Assembly: GCA_000320545.1 (NCBI GenBank)
Contig: ADNK01002732.1
Span: 1 to 60,713, forward strand
Source of the DNA: Bigelowiella natans CCMP2755
Taxonomy: Eukaryota; Cercozoa; Chlorarachniophyceae
Length of the DNA: 60,713 nt
Reading direction: 5' to 3'
The position numbers and the translations under genes were made by a program. The notes beneath the pieces were generated by a model, which searched no databases, was not told where the DNA came from, and was given only the letters and a program-made list of their open reading frames with translations. This document shows positions 13,018-26,288 of this stretch, in pieces (the first letter of the stretch is position 1; each line of letters starts with the position of its first letter).

Positions 13018-13757
13018 TTCGACGATACTCATGACGTTAAAATTGCAGGGAAAATGCAATATGAGTCTTTGATGATGATGACAGAAACGAAAGCATATAT
13101 CAGCTAGAAATAAATCAGTAGGGCAGCTCTGCAGACACCCCATGGCCGCACGCTCTTGTCTCACACAAATATGATGAATGTGCGTGTGCAGCTCACACGT
13201 TGTGCACTAACTTATTTGTGTGAGTGAATCGTTAGAAGAACTTATACTTTAAAAACTGCAATAAGCACGTGCAAATAACCTATTATTACCGACTATATTT
13301 TGTCATTGGAAACGCATTGTCTGCAATCAGATATTGTGATTCAGCCACATCGCTACATGCACATAGCGGATTGGACGGCGGAGCATAGTTCATGGTGATG
13401 TACATTTAATTAGTCCGCCATGCACATGCAATATTATGTTGTATATTGCATCACACATGTACGTATATTGGCGCCTAGCAAACAACTCGCTACGTGCTGT
13501 GTTACAAATTGAGCAATGTGTGTGCTTATGGTGTTATTTGTGGTCCGCGACTGTGCTGTGTGTGCGGTAAAGGCATTTGTTCTGTAGCGGAATATGTACA
13601 AAGTGCGCACAACACTCAATCTATTCCTCAGATACTATATTGTCTAAAAGCTGCCGTAAGGACGCTATCTTATATTACATGACATGTCCATATAATTCTA
13701 CTTGCATCATCGTTATGATCACGTCTTGTGAGTGTTCCCAGCAGCAACAGTAATACT
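13018..13757. other. Convergent intergenic island between MATE and K+ channel genes
   Basis: No gene is recognised. The composition changes sharply: CpG, TGCA, ACGTGCA and CATGCA words are common and triplet microsatellites vanish. Short open frames here (for example 13494-13682) have no coding character. It separates two tail-to-tail genes. Confidence 0.6.
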
Positions 13758-13961
13758 TTAGCAGTCATCACTTCCAAGGACACCATCTTTGTTTAAATCA
13801 GCCTTGTTGAATTCTTCCTTTAAAACCTGGGATAAGAAGTAACGAGCCACGCGAGAAAAGATAATGAATCTTGTGACAAAAAATGCGGCAACTAAGATGA
13901 TGATCGAAACTGCTTATATGATATATATTCTGGATGATGTGTGGCTAGATTGGATGATGCA

Positions 13962-13994
<33 letters not shown>

Positions 13995-14295
13995 CATGAG
14001 AACGGACAAATCAGCACCAAATTTCAGCAGATCTAGCTCCTGGAATAAATAATTTATCGTGATTATATATAAACGACTTGCATCTTACAAAGAAAGTATA
14101 TAGGGCAGCAGAGATGTTGTTGTGAGTGGCTGGAAATTTACATATTTCTCCTCAAAACACACACACACACACACACACATACACAAACACTAATACACAC
14201 AGACACGAGGATTAAATTGAATATGATAACACGCAAAATGCAACATGAATCAGTATTATATATATATATATAATATATATATATATAATTATATA

Positions 14296-14335
<40 letters not shown>

Positions 14336-14692
14336 CTGTGTGCTGTGTGCTGTGTGTTGTGTGCGTACTGATGTCTTCTTATTTAAAAACTAAAGTACAT
14401 AATCATGATCATCATTATCATTCACTGTCATATATTGCAATTATTACATCATAATACACGACACGTATCATCATATCACGACCTTGAGTCTCATGAATAC
14501 ATATTCTGCCTGTAATGAAAATAATTATTAATATACGTTTTATTATTATTGTTCTGATAGGTTGTAATAGTAGTAGTAGCGGTGGTGGTAGCAGTAGTAG
14601 TCGTTGTAGTAGTAAGAAAACAATAATGGCAATAACAATAGTAGCTGCAACAATATGCCTCTTTATTGTGTATTAAAACTATATGAACATCA

Positions 14693-14726
<34 letters not shown>

Positions 14727-14828
14727 TGCTATCATTACCATATCGATTCGGTTATCTCCATCCACATCAACGTCTCTTAATAGTCTCTGTAGACCCTACA
14801 AAAATACACAAAGTAATGAACAATTCAG

Positions 14829-14870
<42 letters not shown>

Positions 14871-15505
14871 GTGAGTCAATTAGTTAGGATTAGTGGAAAT
14901 TTAGTGTTGATGGCAATAGTAAACTAACCACACGATCAAGGACATGATTACTAAGCTCCTCCTCCTGTCTTTCACTCTGTTCTTTTTCTTCTTCTTCTTC
15001 TTCTTCTTCTTCTTCTTCTTCCTGTTCTTCTGCTTGAAGAGTCCTAAGAAGTGCTCGAGTTTGGATAACAGATGACCATGTATCCAAAGCACTGCTTACT
15101 ACAGCACCAAACATAAAGACACTGCATCCTACAACTATAAAGAACAATGAAAACAACAAGAAGAAAGTAGGAGAAGAAGAATAAGAAAACACAACAACAA
15201 CAACAACAAAATATGAGGGATAGAATGTAAAAATGATAAACAGTGCAATTTGATGCAGTACGACAACAAAATATGAGGGATAATTTGTAAAAATAAACAG
15301 TACAAATTGATGCACTCATCTATATTACTACTATTGTTATAGAGGGCAATCATACCAGTCTACATAATAAAGACTGCGTCATAATCGTATCGAACATCTT
15401 CACAAATACAAGTACAACGATCAAGTTCTTGATCTGTTTCATCATCTTTAGTATTACTACAATCATAACGATCAAGGTTCATTTTTGTCATTGTTATTGA
15501 TCTTT

Positions 15506-15544
<39 letters not shown>

Positions 15545-16240
15545 TTTACGATACTATTATCACATAGTTCTTTTACTTAAAGAGGGAGGAGCTTACATAG
15601 AATGGAGCTTAATTTAGCAATAACACTCATTGCCTTATTATACACCAAATCCGAAAATCCAACAGTTGTCATCGTTATCTGCGAAGAAATAGTCGTACCG
15701 TGTAATAAAAACAACGATAACAATTCAGCAGCAGAAAATACATAGAAGAAATAATCTCAATACACAGCAGGCAGTGATAAAACAAATAGAAATACAGAAG
15801 CAGATATAATACACAGGGGGAAAGCAATGTTCATCAACTAAATGTAGTATCACACACACACACACACACACACGCACGCACGCACACACACATTGTTTCA
15901 CTAGTAGCAGTAGCAGCAGTAGTGAGTAAGTAATAAGTACCATCATAAAGTATACTGAATCAACTGGAGATAAATTGCCTATAAACTGCCAACATTAAAC
16001 GACGACAACAACCACAATAATAATATCATGAGTGGACGATGATCCAATAGACAACAACTACAATAATAATATCGTGAGTCAACAATGATCAAATGGGCCT
16101 AGCAGTAGCAGTAGTACTTGTATTAGTAGTAGCAGTTGTAGCAGTGTAGTAGCTGCTGTTGTTGTTATTGGTGGTTATATATTCGTGTAGTTGTCAAATG
16201 CAATCGCCCGAAACACCAATATTACGCAGGTAGGCACGCA

Positions 16241-16279
<39 letters not shown>

Positions 16280-16750
16280 TACTACTGCTTACCAAATAGT
16301 AGTAGTAGTAGTAGTAGTAGTAGAAGTAGTAGTAGAAGAGCAGTAGCACTGCAATAGCCATTATCATCATCATCATCATCATCATCATCATCTCACGAGC
16401 ACTAGTAGAAGTGTATCTTTCTATCATCATCATCATCATCATCATCATCTCACAAGCACTAGTAGAAGTATATCTGTTTAAAAAGAGTTCTCTTTCTTTC
16501 ACTGTTTCTACTACAATTCTCTGTCCTGTGTTTTTCCTTACCTTGCCCCATAAGATTGAGCATGCTAGTATAGCGACTACCATCCCCAGCGTACGACGAA
16601 TACCCAGATTTTGCTGCATTTCCTTAGGTATGATTAGGAAGGGTCGGGTTATCACATAAGAAGCATTTTTAATCAGTCAGTTAGTCAGTCAAAACGAGGA
16701 TAAATGTTTATTTGTTTCAGGGATGTGGTTGCAGTTATACATACATGTGA

Positions 16751-16790
<40 letters not shown>

Positions 16791-17300
16791 CGACATAATT
16801 ATTAGATATCATGTCAGGACACACACACACACACAACGACAACATAATTATTAGATATCATTTCGTCGTCAACTGATTAATGGGGAAGTGGAGAATGTGC
16901 AGTTGCATTACTCTCTAGTTCCTCCACTGCTATGATTTGTCTACCCACCATTTTTTGGGTGAGAAGTCGTCGAAGCTGAATCGTAGTGTTTTCCTACATC
17001 AATCATCATTTAATTATAGGAATGATGATGATACGACAGCATTCGTCGTTTAATGTTAGCATCGAAAATATTATATCTACTGTCAGCTATATTGACATAT
17101 TTCTCTTCTTCTTTCGTCATACTTCATGCAATATTATCGTTATTCTCTTCGGTGTACGAGTCATCTGTTTCATTTGTATTCGGTGCTACAAATACAACTA
17201 CAATTCTTTCATCATACTTCATGCAATATTATCGTTATTCTGCTGTACGAGTCATAGATGTCGCATTTGTATTCGGTGCTACAAATACAACTGCAACTAT

Positions 17301-17333
<33 letters not shown>

Positions 17334-17741
17334 CACTACTATCACCACCACCACTAGCACCTTCTTGTCCGTGCACAATTCATCTTATATATAGTAATCT
17401 AAGTAAGAATATCTACCTTTTCTTTGTATACATCTTGCAAAGTCTGAATGAGAATATCTTTCTGTGTACTTAATGCAATTTGGATGCTTTCGCTTACAAG
17501 CTTGGTAACTAGGAAGAATCCAAGCAGGATGAATCCAATGGTTGACAACTTCCCTGCTATCGTTATTGGTTCCATACTACCGTAGCCGACGCTCTATTGA
17601 GGTAATAGTAACAAAATTATCAACAGCAGCAGCAAAAGCAATTCTTTTTATTTGTCCTCTGCTTTCGCCATCACTCATCACATTGATTACAATTACCGTC
17701 AGGGTGACGATGAGAAAATAACAGGCATCCAGAGGATCCCT

Positions 17742-17774
<33 letters not shown>

Positions 17775-18469
17775 ATAATGTAGTAGTAGTAATAGCATAA
17801 AGATGATCATGTATCGGAACAATTTCAAGTAAAATAATGATGATTGTTATGACCATGATGATGATGGTGGTGATGGCGGTATGTGATGTACGTATAGAAA
17901 ACTAATTGCATAGCCATTAGTTACATTCTCACGTTCAATTCTGATTTTACCATGTACTGTTATAAAACTTACCATCCCTCAGCACGGACGAAGATCGGTA
18001 CGCCTAAAGACAGGTACATAGATACTGCAAGGATTGTTCTCAGGGTAGGAATTATTCTGAATGATGAATGATGACGATGATGGCCGGTATCATCACGATA
18101 TGGTGGAAGAAGACGCAGCAAATATTTCTTTGTTTTCCCAGAAGGTTGCTTTGCGGTCGATACAGCAGTCAGAACAGAAAGATGACGTTTTTTGGAGAGT
18201 GTTGATATAGATGTTCTCCAGTGAATAGCAGGCAGAGATGAGGTTGGGAGTCTACAAGTAGTTTTCCCTACTGGAACGGAGCGTGAATAAGAGGAAAAAG
18301 AAGCTCTGGTAGTCAAGACAGACGGGGGGAAAATTGAGGAGGATGGTGAAGATGACGATAGCAAGGGTCGGTAAAGGTGGGATGCTGGTTGTTGGCTGAT
18401 TTTGGTGAGAGAAGGGCTGCATGGCTCTCCTCCTCCTCCTCCTCCTCCTCCTCCCACTCCAAGCAGCAT
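13758..18469 (-). CDS. Two-pore K+ channel (TPK/KCO-like) with two EF-hands
   Basis: Potassium channel with two pore units (four membrane segments) and C-terminal Ca2+-binding EF-hands, as in plant TPK channels. Exons on the minus strand: 18469-17973, 17739-17697, 17593-17417, 16993-16949, 16622-16542, one unresolved exon, 15978-15941, 15678-15597, 15134-14929, 14795-14739, 14509-14483, 14039-13995 and 13826-13758. Pore 1 reads PLDACYFLIVTLTSVGYGSM. Pore 2 reads PVDSVYFMMITMTTVGFSDL, where Ser replaces the second Gly of the usual G(Y/F)G filter. EF-hand loops are DVDGDNRIDMAE and DLNKDGVLGSDD. An acidic Glu run follows the fourth helix. The first exon encodes about 140 Ser/Pro/Arg-rich residues after a Gly run, possibly a targeting extension. 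The missing exon should lie between 16541 and 15979 in a CA/TAG-rich intron. Confidence 0.88.
14298..14332. repeat. (GT)n microsatellite
   Basis: A pure GT tract in an intron of the K+ channel gene, adjoining TA-rich sequence; on the gene's strand it reads (CA)n. Confidence 0.9.
17105..17295. repeat. Tandem duplication (~105 bp) in a K+ channel intron
   Basis: Two copies share ACTTCATGCAATATTATCGT and TTTGTATTCGGTGCTACAAA, the second followed by a (CTA)n run. No exon falls inside the duplicated unit. Confidence 0.8.
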
Positions 18470-18869
18470 GTTCTTCTTTCGGCAAGAGCCTTTCCTGAGC
18501 CGAAGGATGTTCCTCTGGAGACTTCCGGGAGATTAAAATGAGCAAGATCCTTTTTTATACATACGACAATGTTTGTAAGAACACTTATATTCTAAATGAC
18601 ATTCATTCCTTTGGCAATGAAATGTGGATGACCTGCAGCAGGTTGGCACGCACTTTACATAAAATTAAGATATTATTCTGTTTTCACTGATGCAATCCAC
18701 GCAATTCTAAATTCATGGAACAAAACATCCATGTGCATTCACGAACTTGTGTCACAGTAAAAAGTAATGATAAGCTTTTATTTTTAGGGTGCGACTTGAT
18801 CGGTTGCATAGAACCGAGTGAATTCGCTATTAAACCCGGACTAATGACTTGTGTCTTAAACACCAAGAA
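18470..18869. promoter_or_regulatory. Shared divergent upstream region of K+ channel and RS-rich protein genes
   Basis: A 400-bp spacer between head-to-head genes (ATG 18469 minus, ATG 18870 plus). No core promoter element is clear. The minus-strand frame that extends to 18545 is a different reading frame from the channel. Confidence 0.5.
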
Positions 18870-20098
18870 ATGCGCTCCGATCGCATGAGCCGCTCACCCT
18901 CTTCTCGCAACAAAGAGGGGAACCGTCGAACAGAAGGAAGGAGGGGGCGCAGCGGAGGGCAGAGAAGTCCTAGAAGAAAAAGAGACTCGAGATCTCGGTC
19001 ACGTGGTGGAGAGAGAAGGAGGGATAAAGGAAGAGGTGAGAGGAAACAATACTCTCGAAGAGACAGGGATTCAAGAAGCAGAGGAAGGCGGAGAAGTCCA
19101 AGCTCTTCCTCGTCGTCACGGTCTGATGAAAGTGACAGTTTAATTAGTAGCAGTAGCGATAGCGATCCAGATACAGTGAGAAGATGGCTGCGGAAGAGAA
19201 GGAGCAGAGGTCACTCAAGGGTTGTTAAGCTGGAGGGTGAATCGATGGAAGAGCTCATTCTCAATGCGAGTGATATGCGCATTGAAGGGAGATACGGCAA
19301 CTGGCATGACTATCTTCAATACCTTCATGTGTACGTAAACGATTATTCTACCGCCGTTGGACTACATAGTCTGAAGTACATAATACTTTTGTGCAGGCAT
19401 GGTCAGGGAGCACGACCGCCACCTGGAAACGACCCTCATAAAATGACTTACAAGATTAAGTTCAACTTTTTAATGAGCTTGTCACGCAAACAGAGACGAG
19501 GAAATGTGAATAGGGTGCTGAAAAATGAATTGGAGAAACGGAAAAAACAAAGGTGCTAAAATTAAATCAACATTATACGTCTATTTAGCAATTTGTTACT
19601 CATCCAGGCGTTTGTCTCGGGCCGCTGCAAAAAAAACACCATTGCATCCAATGGATCCAATGTATCGACAACAGATGCAGGTGATGACAAAGCATTTTCG
19701 AAATTTGACATCAAGTTAAATTCTAAAATAGCTAATAATTACAGATAATGGCTACTTATGGAAGTACCAAAAGTGCTTCTACTGCTACAACTATTGGGCA
19801 AGCTCCCCCGTCCACATCAAATCCTAATCTTAACAATGCCGAAGTTGTTACTTCCACAGTTGCAGCAGCAAAATCGGCACCGTCTATATCGCAAACTTCT
19901 TCTGTGGTGAATCCAGTGCCCGCCTCGATTATTGTAATGCCCAACGCAAACGAATCTAAGAAGAGCAAAGAGGGGGCGGAGAATGCCTCTGAAGAAGTCT
20001 TTCAAAGTAAGAATGAGGAAACAAACTCAATCCCTCCTAGCACTGAGAAGTCGGTGACAACCAAGCAGGCAGCACCGCCTCCCTACTTACAGGATTGA
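18870..20098 (+). CDS. RS-rich nuclear-type protein, family not recognised
   Basis: Four exons (18870-19330, 19397-19552, 19608-19680, 19745-20098) give about 347 residues. Residues 1-95 are an Arg/Ser/Lys-rich RS-like domain (SPSSRNKEGNRR, RDSRSRSRGG), as in splicing-associated proteins. A central acidic-Ser stretch leads into a folded-looking part containing GNWHDYLQYLHV, HGQGARPPPGNDPHKM and a basic helix (LSRKQRRGNVNRVLKNELEK). The C-terminal third is Ser/Thr/Ala/Pro-rich and ends PPPYLQD. Intron 1 is placed at a GTACGT donor because splicing joins HV to HGQGARPPPG in frame, though the unspliced frame is also open. ATG 18885 is an alternative start. A role in RNA processing is only an inference from the RS region. 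Confidence 0.75.
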
Positions 20099-21471
20099 GG
20101 TTTGAGTTGATATGTGAAAATTATTATTGGCGTTTCATTTCTTAAGAAAAAAGGGCAGGGCAAACTATTTAAAAAAAATGTGTTTGAGAAAGGAGCGAGC
20201 TCAAAATTGTGACTTAACGCAATTTATGACGAGATCATAGCAATATAGAATCTGGTGCGCACCGTAAATTATCTACCCTACGCTTGCATATGTGGCAATT
20301 TTTTTCGATTTAGACGTTCCAAAAAAGCAGAATTCTTCACAGTCAAATTGTGACTGGATGTATTTTCCCCTTGTTTCCACGTGTCTATAGTCTGAGCTGG
20401 TCACCATGCTATGCACGCACAGCATGCTTGGATGGCGTCTCTGTAGCTCTGATTGATGCATTGATTGATGCAATTAATAATGGCGTGACGGTCACTCGTC
20501 CATGTAGTCATGCTATTCATGCATTCATACACGTGTGTACTCTATCTAAACAATGCTAGGGTACTGCTTCGCTTAATCGCCGCGCAGCTATTTCATGTCT
20601 ACGTGGCTGTAATGTTATTATGCGTGTCGTCGTGTATGTGCTATATATGGCGGGCAACCACGCAGTCGCGAGTCGAGCAAGTGTGACTTATTGTCAGCGC
20701 AGCATGGACCACAGTGCAGCACACGTACGATGGATTGCAACATGCAACGTTGATGAGGTACGTCATGAACGACGTACACTACTGCGACTGTCGCGGCAGC
20801 GCCACACGATCGCGATTATGTGCGACATGGACGACGGTGTTTGCGCGCTATGTGCTAGCTAGCTAGCTAGCTAGGCTACCATAAATAATAGACATAGTAA
20901 TAGCATATATAATATATATATATGATATTACGTGTCTATAATATAAATGTAGACAGCCTCTTAGCTCTCAAGTATCGACACGCAGATGTGTGCTGATCGA
21001 TGATGCTCATGCAAAATTCTCTATTATTACATGTATACACTAGCATGTTGCATTGCGTGCACCGCACAGTCTAGCAAGTGCCTGCGTGCGCATCGGCCAC
21101 AACTAGATGATGTGGGTTGTGGGTTGCAGGCTGCACTAGTGCACAAAATAGCAGATCGAGACAAATAGACAGAACTTAAGCGCTGTAGCCGCTGCTATGC
21201 ATAGCTACATTAGGATGATGCCCCATTAAAAAGATTTATTCACTTCATTACATCCGTCTCACATGTGGCCGCACATGCAAATAATGCATGCGAGGTAAAC
21301 AAACGACATTTCTAGTTGCATTGTTATTATTGTGATGCATAACTCACACAGGCCATTTTATAGCACTGCTGGCCTTACTGGTACGTGCAAGATCACTTAC
21401 TTTCAGCGATAGCAAAGAGAAGAAAGTAGCTAGCTTTACAAACTTGAGAGCTCAAATCTAAAAAACTCCTA
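20099..21471. other. Convergent intergenic island with GCTA repeat
   Basis: No gene is recognised in this 1.37-kb spacer between two tail-to-tail genes. It is rich in CpG, TGCA, GCATGC and ACGTAC words and almost free of triplet repeats. A (GCTA)n run lies at about 20853-20874, followed by a short TA-rich patch. Confidence 0.6.
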
Positions 21472-22466
21472 TCATCTCTTGTCATATTTCTTTGGCCGTT
21501 TCCTCTTGCTGCGATCCCTTGACCCTCTCTCATTCTTCTTCTTCTTCTTCTTCTTCTTGGCATCCTTCTTTGCATTCTTTGCTAGTTTCTTTGCCTTTTT
21601 CGCCTCTTTCTTCGCCTTTTTTTTCTTTCTTTCCTCCACTTTTAGGCGCTAAGAATAGTGTTAAATTATCAGATGAAGCTGATTTATTTTATTATAATGG
21701 AAACCTTAAAGAATCCAATGTGATGTGGGTCACGATGATTGTCAATAATGAATAGTTTATATTTTCTACAATAATACTCTAAGTAGCATCTTGGCATCCT
21801 CTGGATTTAAGGAATCGAAGAATTCCTGCTCAAGATCCTTTAATATAGACACAGAGGAGAAAGGCAAAGTGTTTGATGACCGAGTGCAATCACAACAAAA
21901 TATTGAATAATCCTTTCGTATCGTTACTGTACGCAAAGGATATGTTTGCTGATAGTACATAAAATTTGTAGTCAGTATTACCTCAGATGGATCAGAAGTG
22001 CTGGAATCACTGTCTTCATCTTCTTCTGGGACTTCAATTAATTGTTGATTCTCATCGTCCTTGAGTACATCACATATATTTCAAAGAACATAACGTGATC
22101 CCTTCTTTGCTGTTTATCTTGTTTCTTCACATTTAAATTTACGCAGTACACAATGCACATTGTTTCTTCACACTTAAATTTACACAACACACACACACAC
22201 ACACACACATGTAGAGACACTCTCATATCTACCACCTTATTGAATCCTCCCCTCGGTGGACTTATTCTCCCTCGTTTTCGGCGTAGAATGAATTTCTCGC
22301 CTCCTAGAACCTACGAAAAGATTACCGATAATTAATGATCATCATCAAAGAGAAAATGTGAATTAAAATTTGAGAGTTACAACTACGATACCTTTTCTGA
22401 ATTGTAGGCGACGAGAGGATCAAGTTTTTTGGTTTTAGAGTCTTCGGTTTCCTTTTCTTGTGACAT
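21472..22466 (-). CDS. Small Lys-rich, probably nuclear protein, family not recognised
   Basis: Five exons on the minus strand (22466-22392, 22310-22236, 22059-21982, 21837-21778, 21648-21472) join in frame to about 154 residues. The start is MSQEKETEDSKTKKLDP. A basic block (RRKRGRISPPRGGF) is followed by an acidic patch (EVPEEDEDSDSS), the motif EQEFFDSLNPEDAKMLLR, and a strongly basic tail with runs of Lys and Ala ending RPKKYDKR. The tail looks like a nuclear/nucleolar localisation or nucleic-acid-binding segment and may form a long charged helix. No known domain is recognised. It is divergent from the CPBP protease gene. Confidence 0.75.
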
Positions 22467-22969
22467 CTCCGTCAGGATGGCGGCCTAATGAACTGTGCAC
22501 AGTAAGACTGGACGCCTGATATCTCCGAAAAATCAGCTAATACCACCTCCTAAGGTTTTGCCTTGAGGATTCAGTGAGGAGGATGGGATTGCTACAGTGA
22601 GAAGCAGCAGCCACAGTGACAAATGAATGATGATTTGTTATGTGTGTAGCTCGTTTGTTTTTATCTCATAAAGGAGATAGAGAGGAGAGGAGGCAGTGAC
22701 AAATGAATGATGATTTGTTATGTGTGTGTAGCTCGTTTGTTTTTTTATCTCATGTAGGAGATAGAGAGAAAGATATAGGAAGAAATGGCATGCATTTTAT
22801 ATCTAAATATCGGTAAATCCATTGTCGCAAAGTGATATTAGTAGTAGTGGTATACATAGTAGTTGTGGCAGTACGTTCTCATTCACACATAATCCACGTA
22901 GAAGACACGCATCCCCTCCCTCTTTCAGAAACAACAAACACTTGTTGGAGAATATCAGGAACAAATCCA
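22467..22969. promoter_or_regulatory. Divergent upstream region with a duplicated ~75-bp module
   Basis: This spacer lies between starts at 22466 (minus) and 22970 (plus). Two copies of a module, about 22615-22688 and 22696-22773, share GTGACAAATGAATGATGATT, TGTGTAGCTCGTTTGTTTTT and GGAGATAGAGAG. Its place in a bidirectional promoter makes a regulatory effect possible. Confidence 0.6.
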
Positions 22970-23778
22970 ATGGTCATGAAATCGGCCACACGTTTGTCAT
23001 CACAGACAGCATTTCTATGTTCTTCATCCCTCGTCACATTATTTTTCCTGATTGGCAAGCCGGTCTCTGCTGCTACAGCCGCTGCAGCTTCATCTTATCC
23101 GTCACCATTGCTCACAAGGACGAGTGGCAAACAAAAAACCCGTCAGAATCAATTTCATCAAACTATGATGCTAAAGAAAATGACAAGTGTGGCGCTTCTG
23201 TGTCCATCTGAAAGAAGGCGCGGTGATGATCTCCTTGAATCTAAAGGGTGGTGTTGTGTGGAGGAGGGTTGGGCGCTTGACTTGTGTTCATATATGATAG
23301 TGGGCCTGTTGGCTGGTCATGAATAACACTTTATTATCTTAATATAGATGAATGTTTTCATGTGACTGTGAGATATGAGCATATGTACAGAAGGAGTTAG
23401 TCTTTATTATTTGTTGTTGTCGTAAGATTACATGTGCTGCTGCTGCTGCTGCTGCTGCTGCTGTACATAGGAGGAGTTAGTCTTTATTGTCGTGAGCTTC
23501 GAACGGATGTCAAAGAGGATATCGAGAAACTCAAGTACTAATATGCCCACCAAATCATCCTTAGATGATGACATCATATTCGAACGATGACGACGGTTTA
23601 CAAAAACAACTTTAGCACATCTTGCTCTACCCCCAATCAGCACAGCAATATAATAAGCAACAATACCACCTGTTTCTAATAAGCCCGTTCGAGTGTTTTG
23701 TCGTCAAATTGCTGTCACGAATGCCTACCTGCTGTGTGGTATGCTAACTGAATACAGGAGTTCTATGGGAGTTCTAGA

Positions 23779-23814
<36 letters not shown>

Positions 23815-25199
23815 CAACAGTGACAAAGAAGGTAAGTTAGAACCATGTCAACAAGAGAGGAGGACTTGCCAATGATTGATTATGTGTGTGAATTTGACAC
23901 AACAATTCACGTTATTATCGTAAACATTATGAAACCCAATAATGATCCACCCCATCCTCCTCCTCCTCCTCCCCCCTCCTCTTCCTCTTCGTCTACTCAG
24001 TATGATATAGTACCGTAATCATCATCGTCCATCTTTATAACTACAAATGATAAAATGACACTATAACTACATCATAATCTTTAATAGAAAATGGCGCTGT
24101 TGTTGCTGCTGCTGCTACTGCCGCTACAATTCGGTTTGTTTACCAGTAAAAAAAAGTTAAAAGAACAGAGAGATGAGAATGAATCAAACTGTTATTGGTT
24201 TCACAACTAAATAATGCTTACAAATAGCAATCTTTCTTTTTCTTCTTCATTTCTTATCCCTACTACACATTATTCGTCGCTCAGAGATCCTCTTCCACCA
24301 AGCACAAGAGTAGACATTCTACGCGCTTGCGTCCTGGTCTCTGCCCTCATAGCCGGAGCAGGTGATGATGGCGTATCCTCTTAGTATGTTAGGGTAGGGG
24401 GGGGGAAGAAAGAAGGAGGGTTAATTGATATAATATAATATATATATATATATATATATATTGCAATAATGTATATATTTCAGACGTATATTTGTGTGTG
24501 CATGCGTACGTATGTGTGTGTAATAAATTCGAACAAAAAATGGACAAAAAGTGAGAGGAGAGAAGGCAACCACCAGTATGTGTGTGTAATAAATTCCAAC
24601 CGAAAGTAAAGGGAGAGAACCACCAGTATGTGTGTGTAATAAATTCCAACCGAAAGTAAAGGGAGAGAGTGCAACCACTAGCATGCACATAAAGCAGCAT
24701 TGTTATCATCGATCGGCTACTACATCATGTGAATCTAAGATAAGTATTATAAAGGAGGATACTACTACATTATGTGAATAATCCATAAGATAAATATCTG
24801 GCTAGTTATTCGGTCACAATACTACTACTAATACTACTACTACTTTCATCTCTCTTTTATCTATCATATTAATGAATAGTCGTATTTTCTGTTATTATTA
24901 TTATTATCATTTTTATAGGTGTAGCCCTACGCAAATACGCTGCCAGTAAGTTATCGGTACAACAACAACTACTACTACTACTACTACTACTATATTCGTC
25001 ATGATCGACTATTACTCCTCCTCCCTCCTCTTCACACTATACTGTTGTATCATGATTTGTATCATGATTCTCATTGTATTGTTGATCATATTAATGCCAT
25101 TATTATTATTACGAGCAGATATCAGGAGCAGATTCATCCATAATTGAGGCATTCACGGGATATAGCAATTTACATATCACCCCACAGGTGCTGCTACTG

Positions 25200-25238
<39 letters not shown>

Positions 25239-25687
25239 ATAATAATAATAACGATTAATAATAAGAGTGCGACTACTACTACTACTACTACTACTAGGTA
25301 GGGTTGACGAAGAACTATAGATTTCAGAGGAATTGTTAGTTGGGAAGTGATTATGAAATAGTAATAATAATTATAATGAGTGCGCCAAAGAGTTTCGGAT
25401 TATGAATGCAGCAGCACTATAGTAATGACTTTTCCTCTCCCTCTCTCTTTCTCTCTCCCCCCCCCCCTCTCCCGCTTCTTACTATTTCATTTTATCATTT
25501 TGATCTCCTTTCCTCTCCTTCTCCTTCTCCTTTTTCCTCCTCCTTTTCCTCCTCCTCCTCCTCCTCCTCCTCCTCCTCCTCCTTCCTTTTCAATAAATTA
25601 GGAAATTGGATTCATGCTAGGGGTTGCTTTGGGAGTAACACTGATCAGAAAAGTAGTAGTAAAATAGTAGAATGATGCAGGAATTGT

Positions 25688-25727
<40 letters not shown>

Positions 25728-25974
25728 TATACATACATATGTGTGTGTGTGTTGTAATGTTTGTAGTACGTTTACTACTTCTGTATTTCTTCGGTGAAGT
25801 AGCTCGATATTTTTAAAGACAAACAAATGCTGATTAATGACCACGTTTGAAAGAGTAGTACAAAAACGATTTTGTTGTTGATGATGATAATGATGCTGAT
25901 GTTTACCTTTTCCTCCTCCTTCTTCCTCCTCTTCCTTCCTCAAACAAGTTCCTATTCTTATCTATTACTAAAAC

Positions 25975-26005
<31 letters not shown>

Positions 26006-26255
26006 TATTGTAATATATCTTTGTATGTAGGTAGCACTGAGTGTATGGAATGACTATCAATGGGCGACAGATCGATCTAACGAGCAGGTACTACTACTAC
26101 TACTAATAATAACCTAGATGATGATAATAATGAAGGTGATGATGATGATGATACTTAATAGCTCAATACTCAAATATATCATAACCATTATCATTGTCAT
26201 TATCATTTTATTCAATCACACACTACTCCAGTATTAAAATCGAGTAGTCATCACG

Positions 26256-26288
<33 letters not shown>

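Noticed and set aside
14683-14874. Short frame of Ile and Thr-His repeats
   Set aside because: It is made of ATT and CA microsatellites antisense to the EF-hand exon of the K+ channel.
16282-16360. Candidate missing K+ channel exon made of TAC repeats
   Set aside because: A CAG acceptor and GTAAGC donor exist but the length gives the wrong phase to join 16542 to 15978.
23428-23643. Minus-strand frame with LIGGRARCAKVVFVNRRHRSN
   Set aside because: It lies within intron 1 of the CPBP gene, has a CAG-repeat start and no partner exons or family match.
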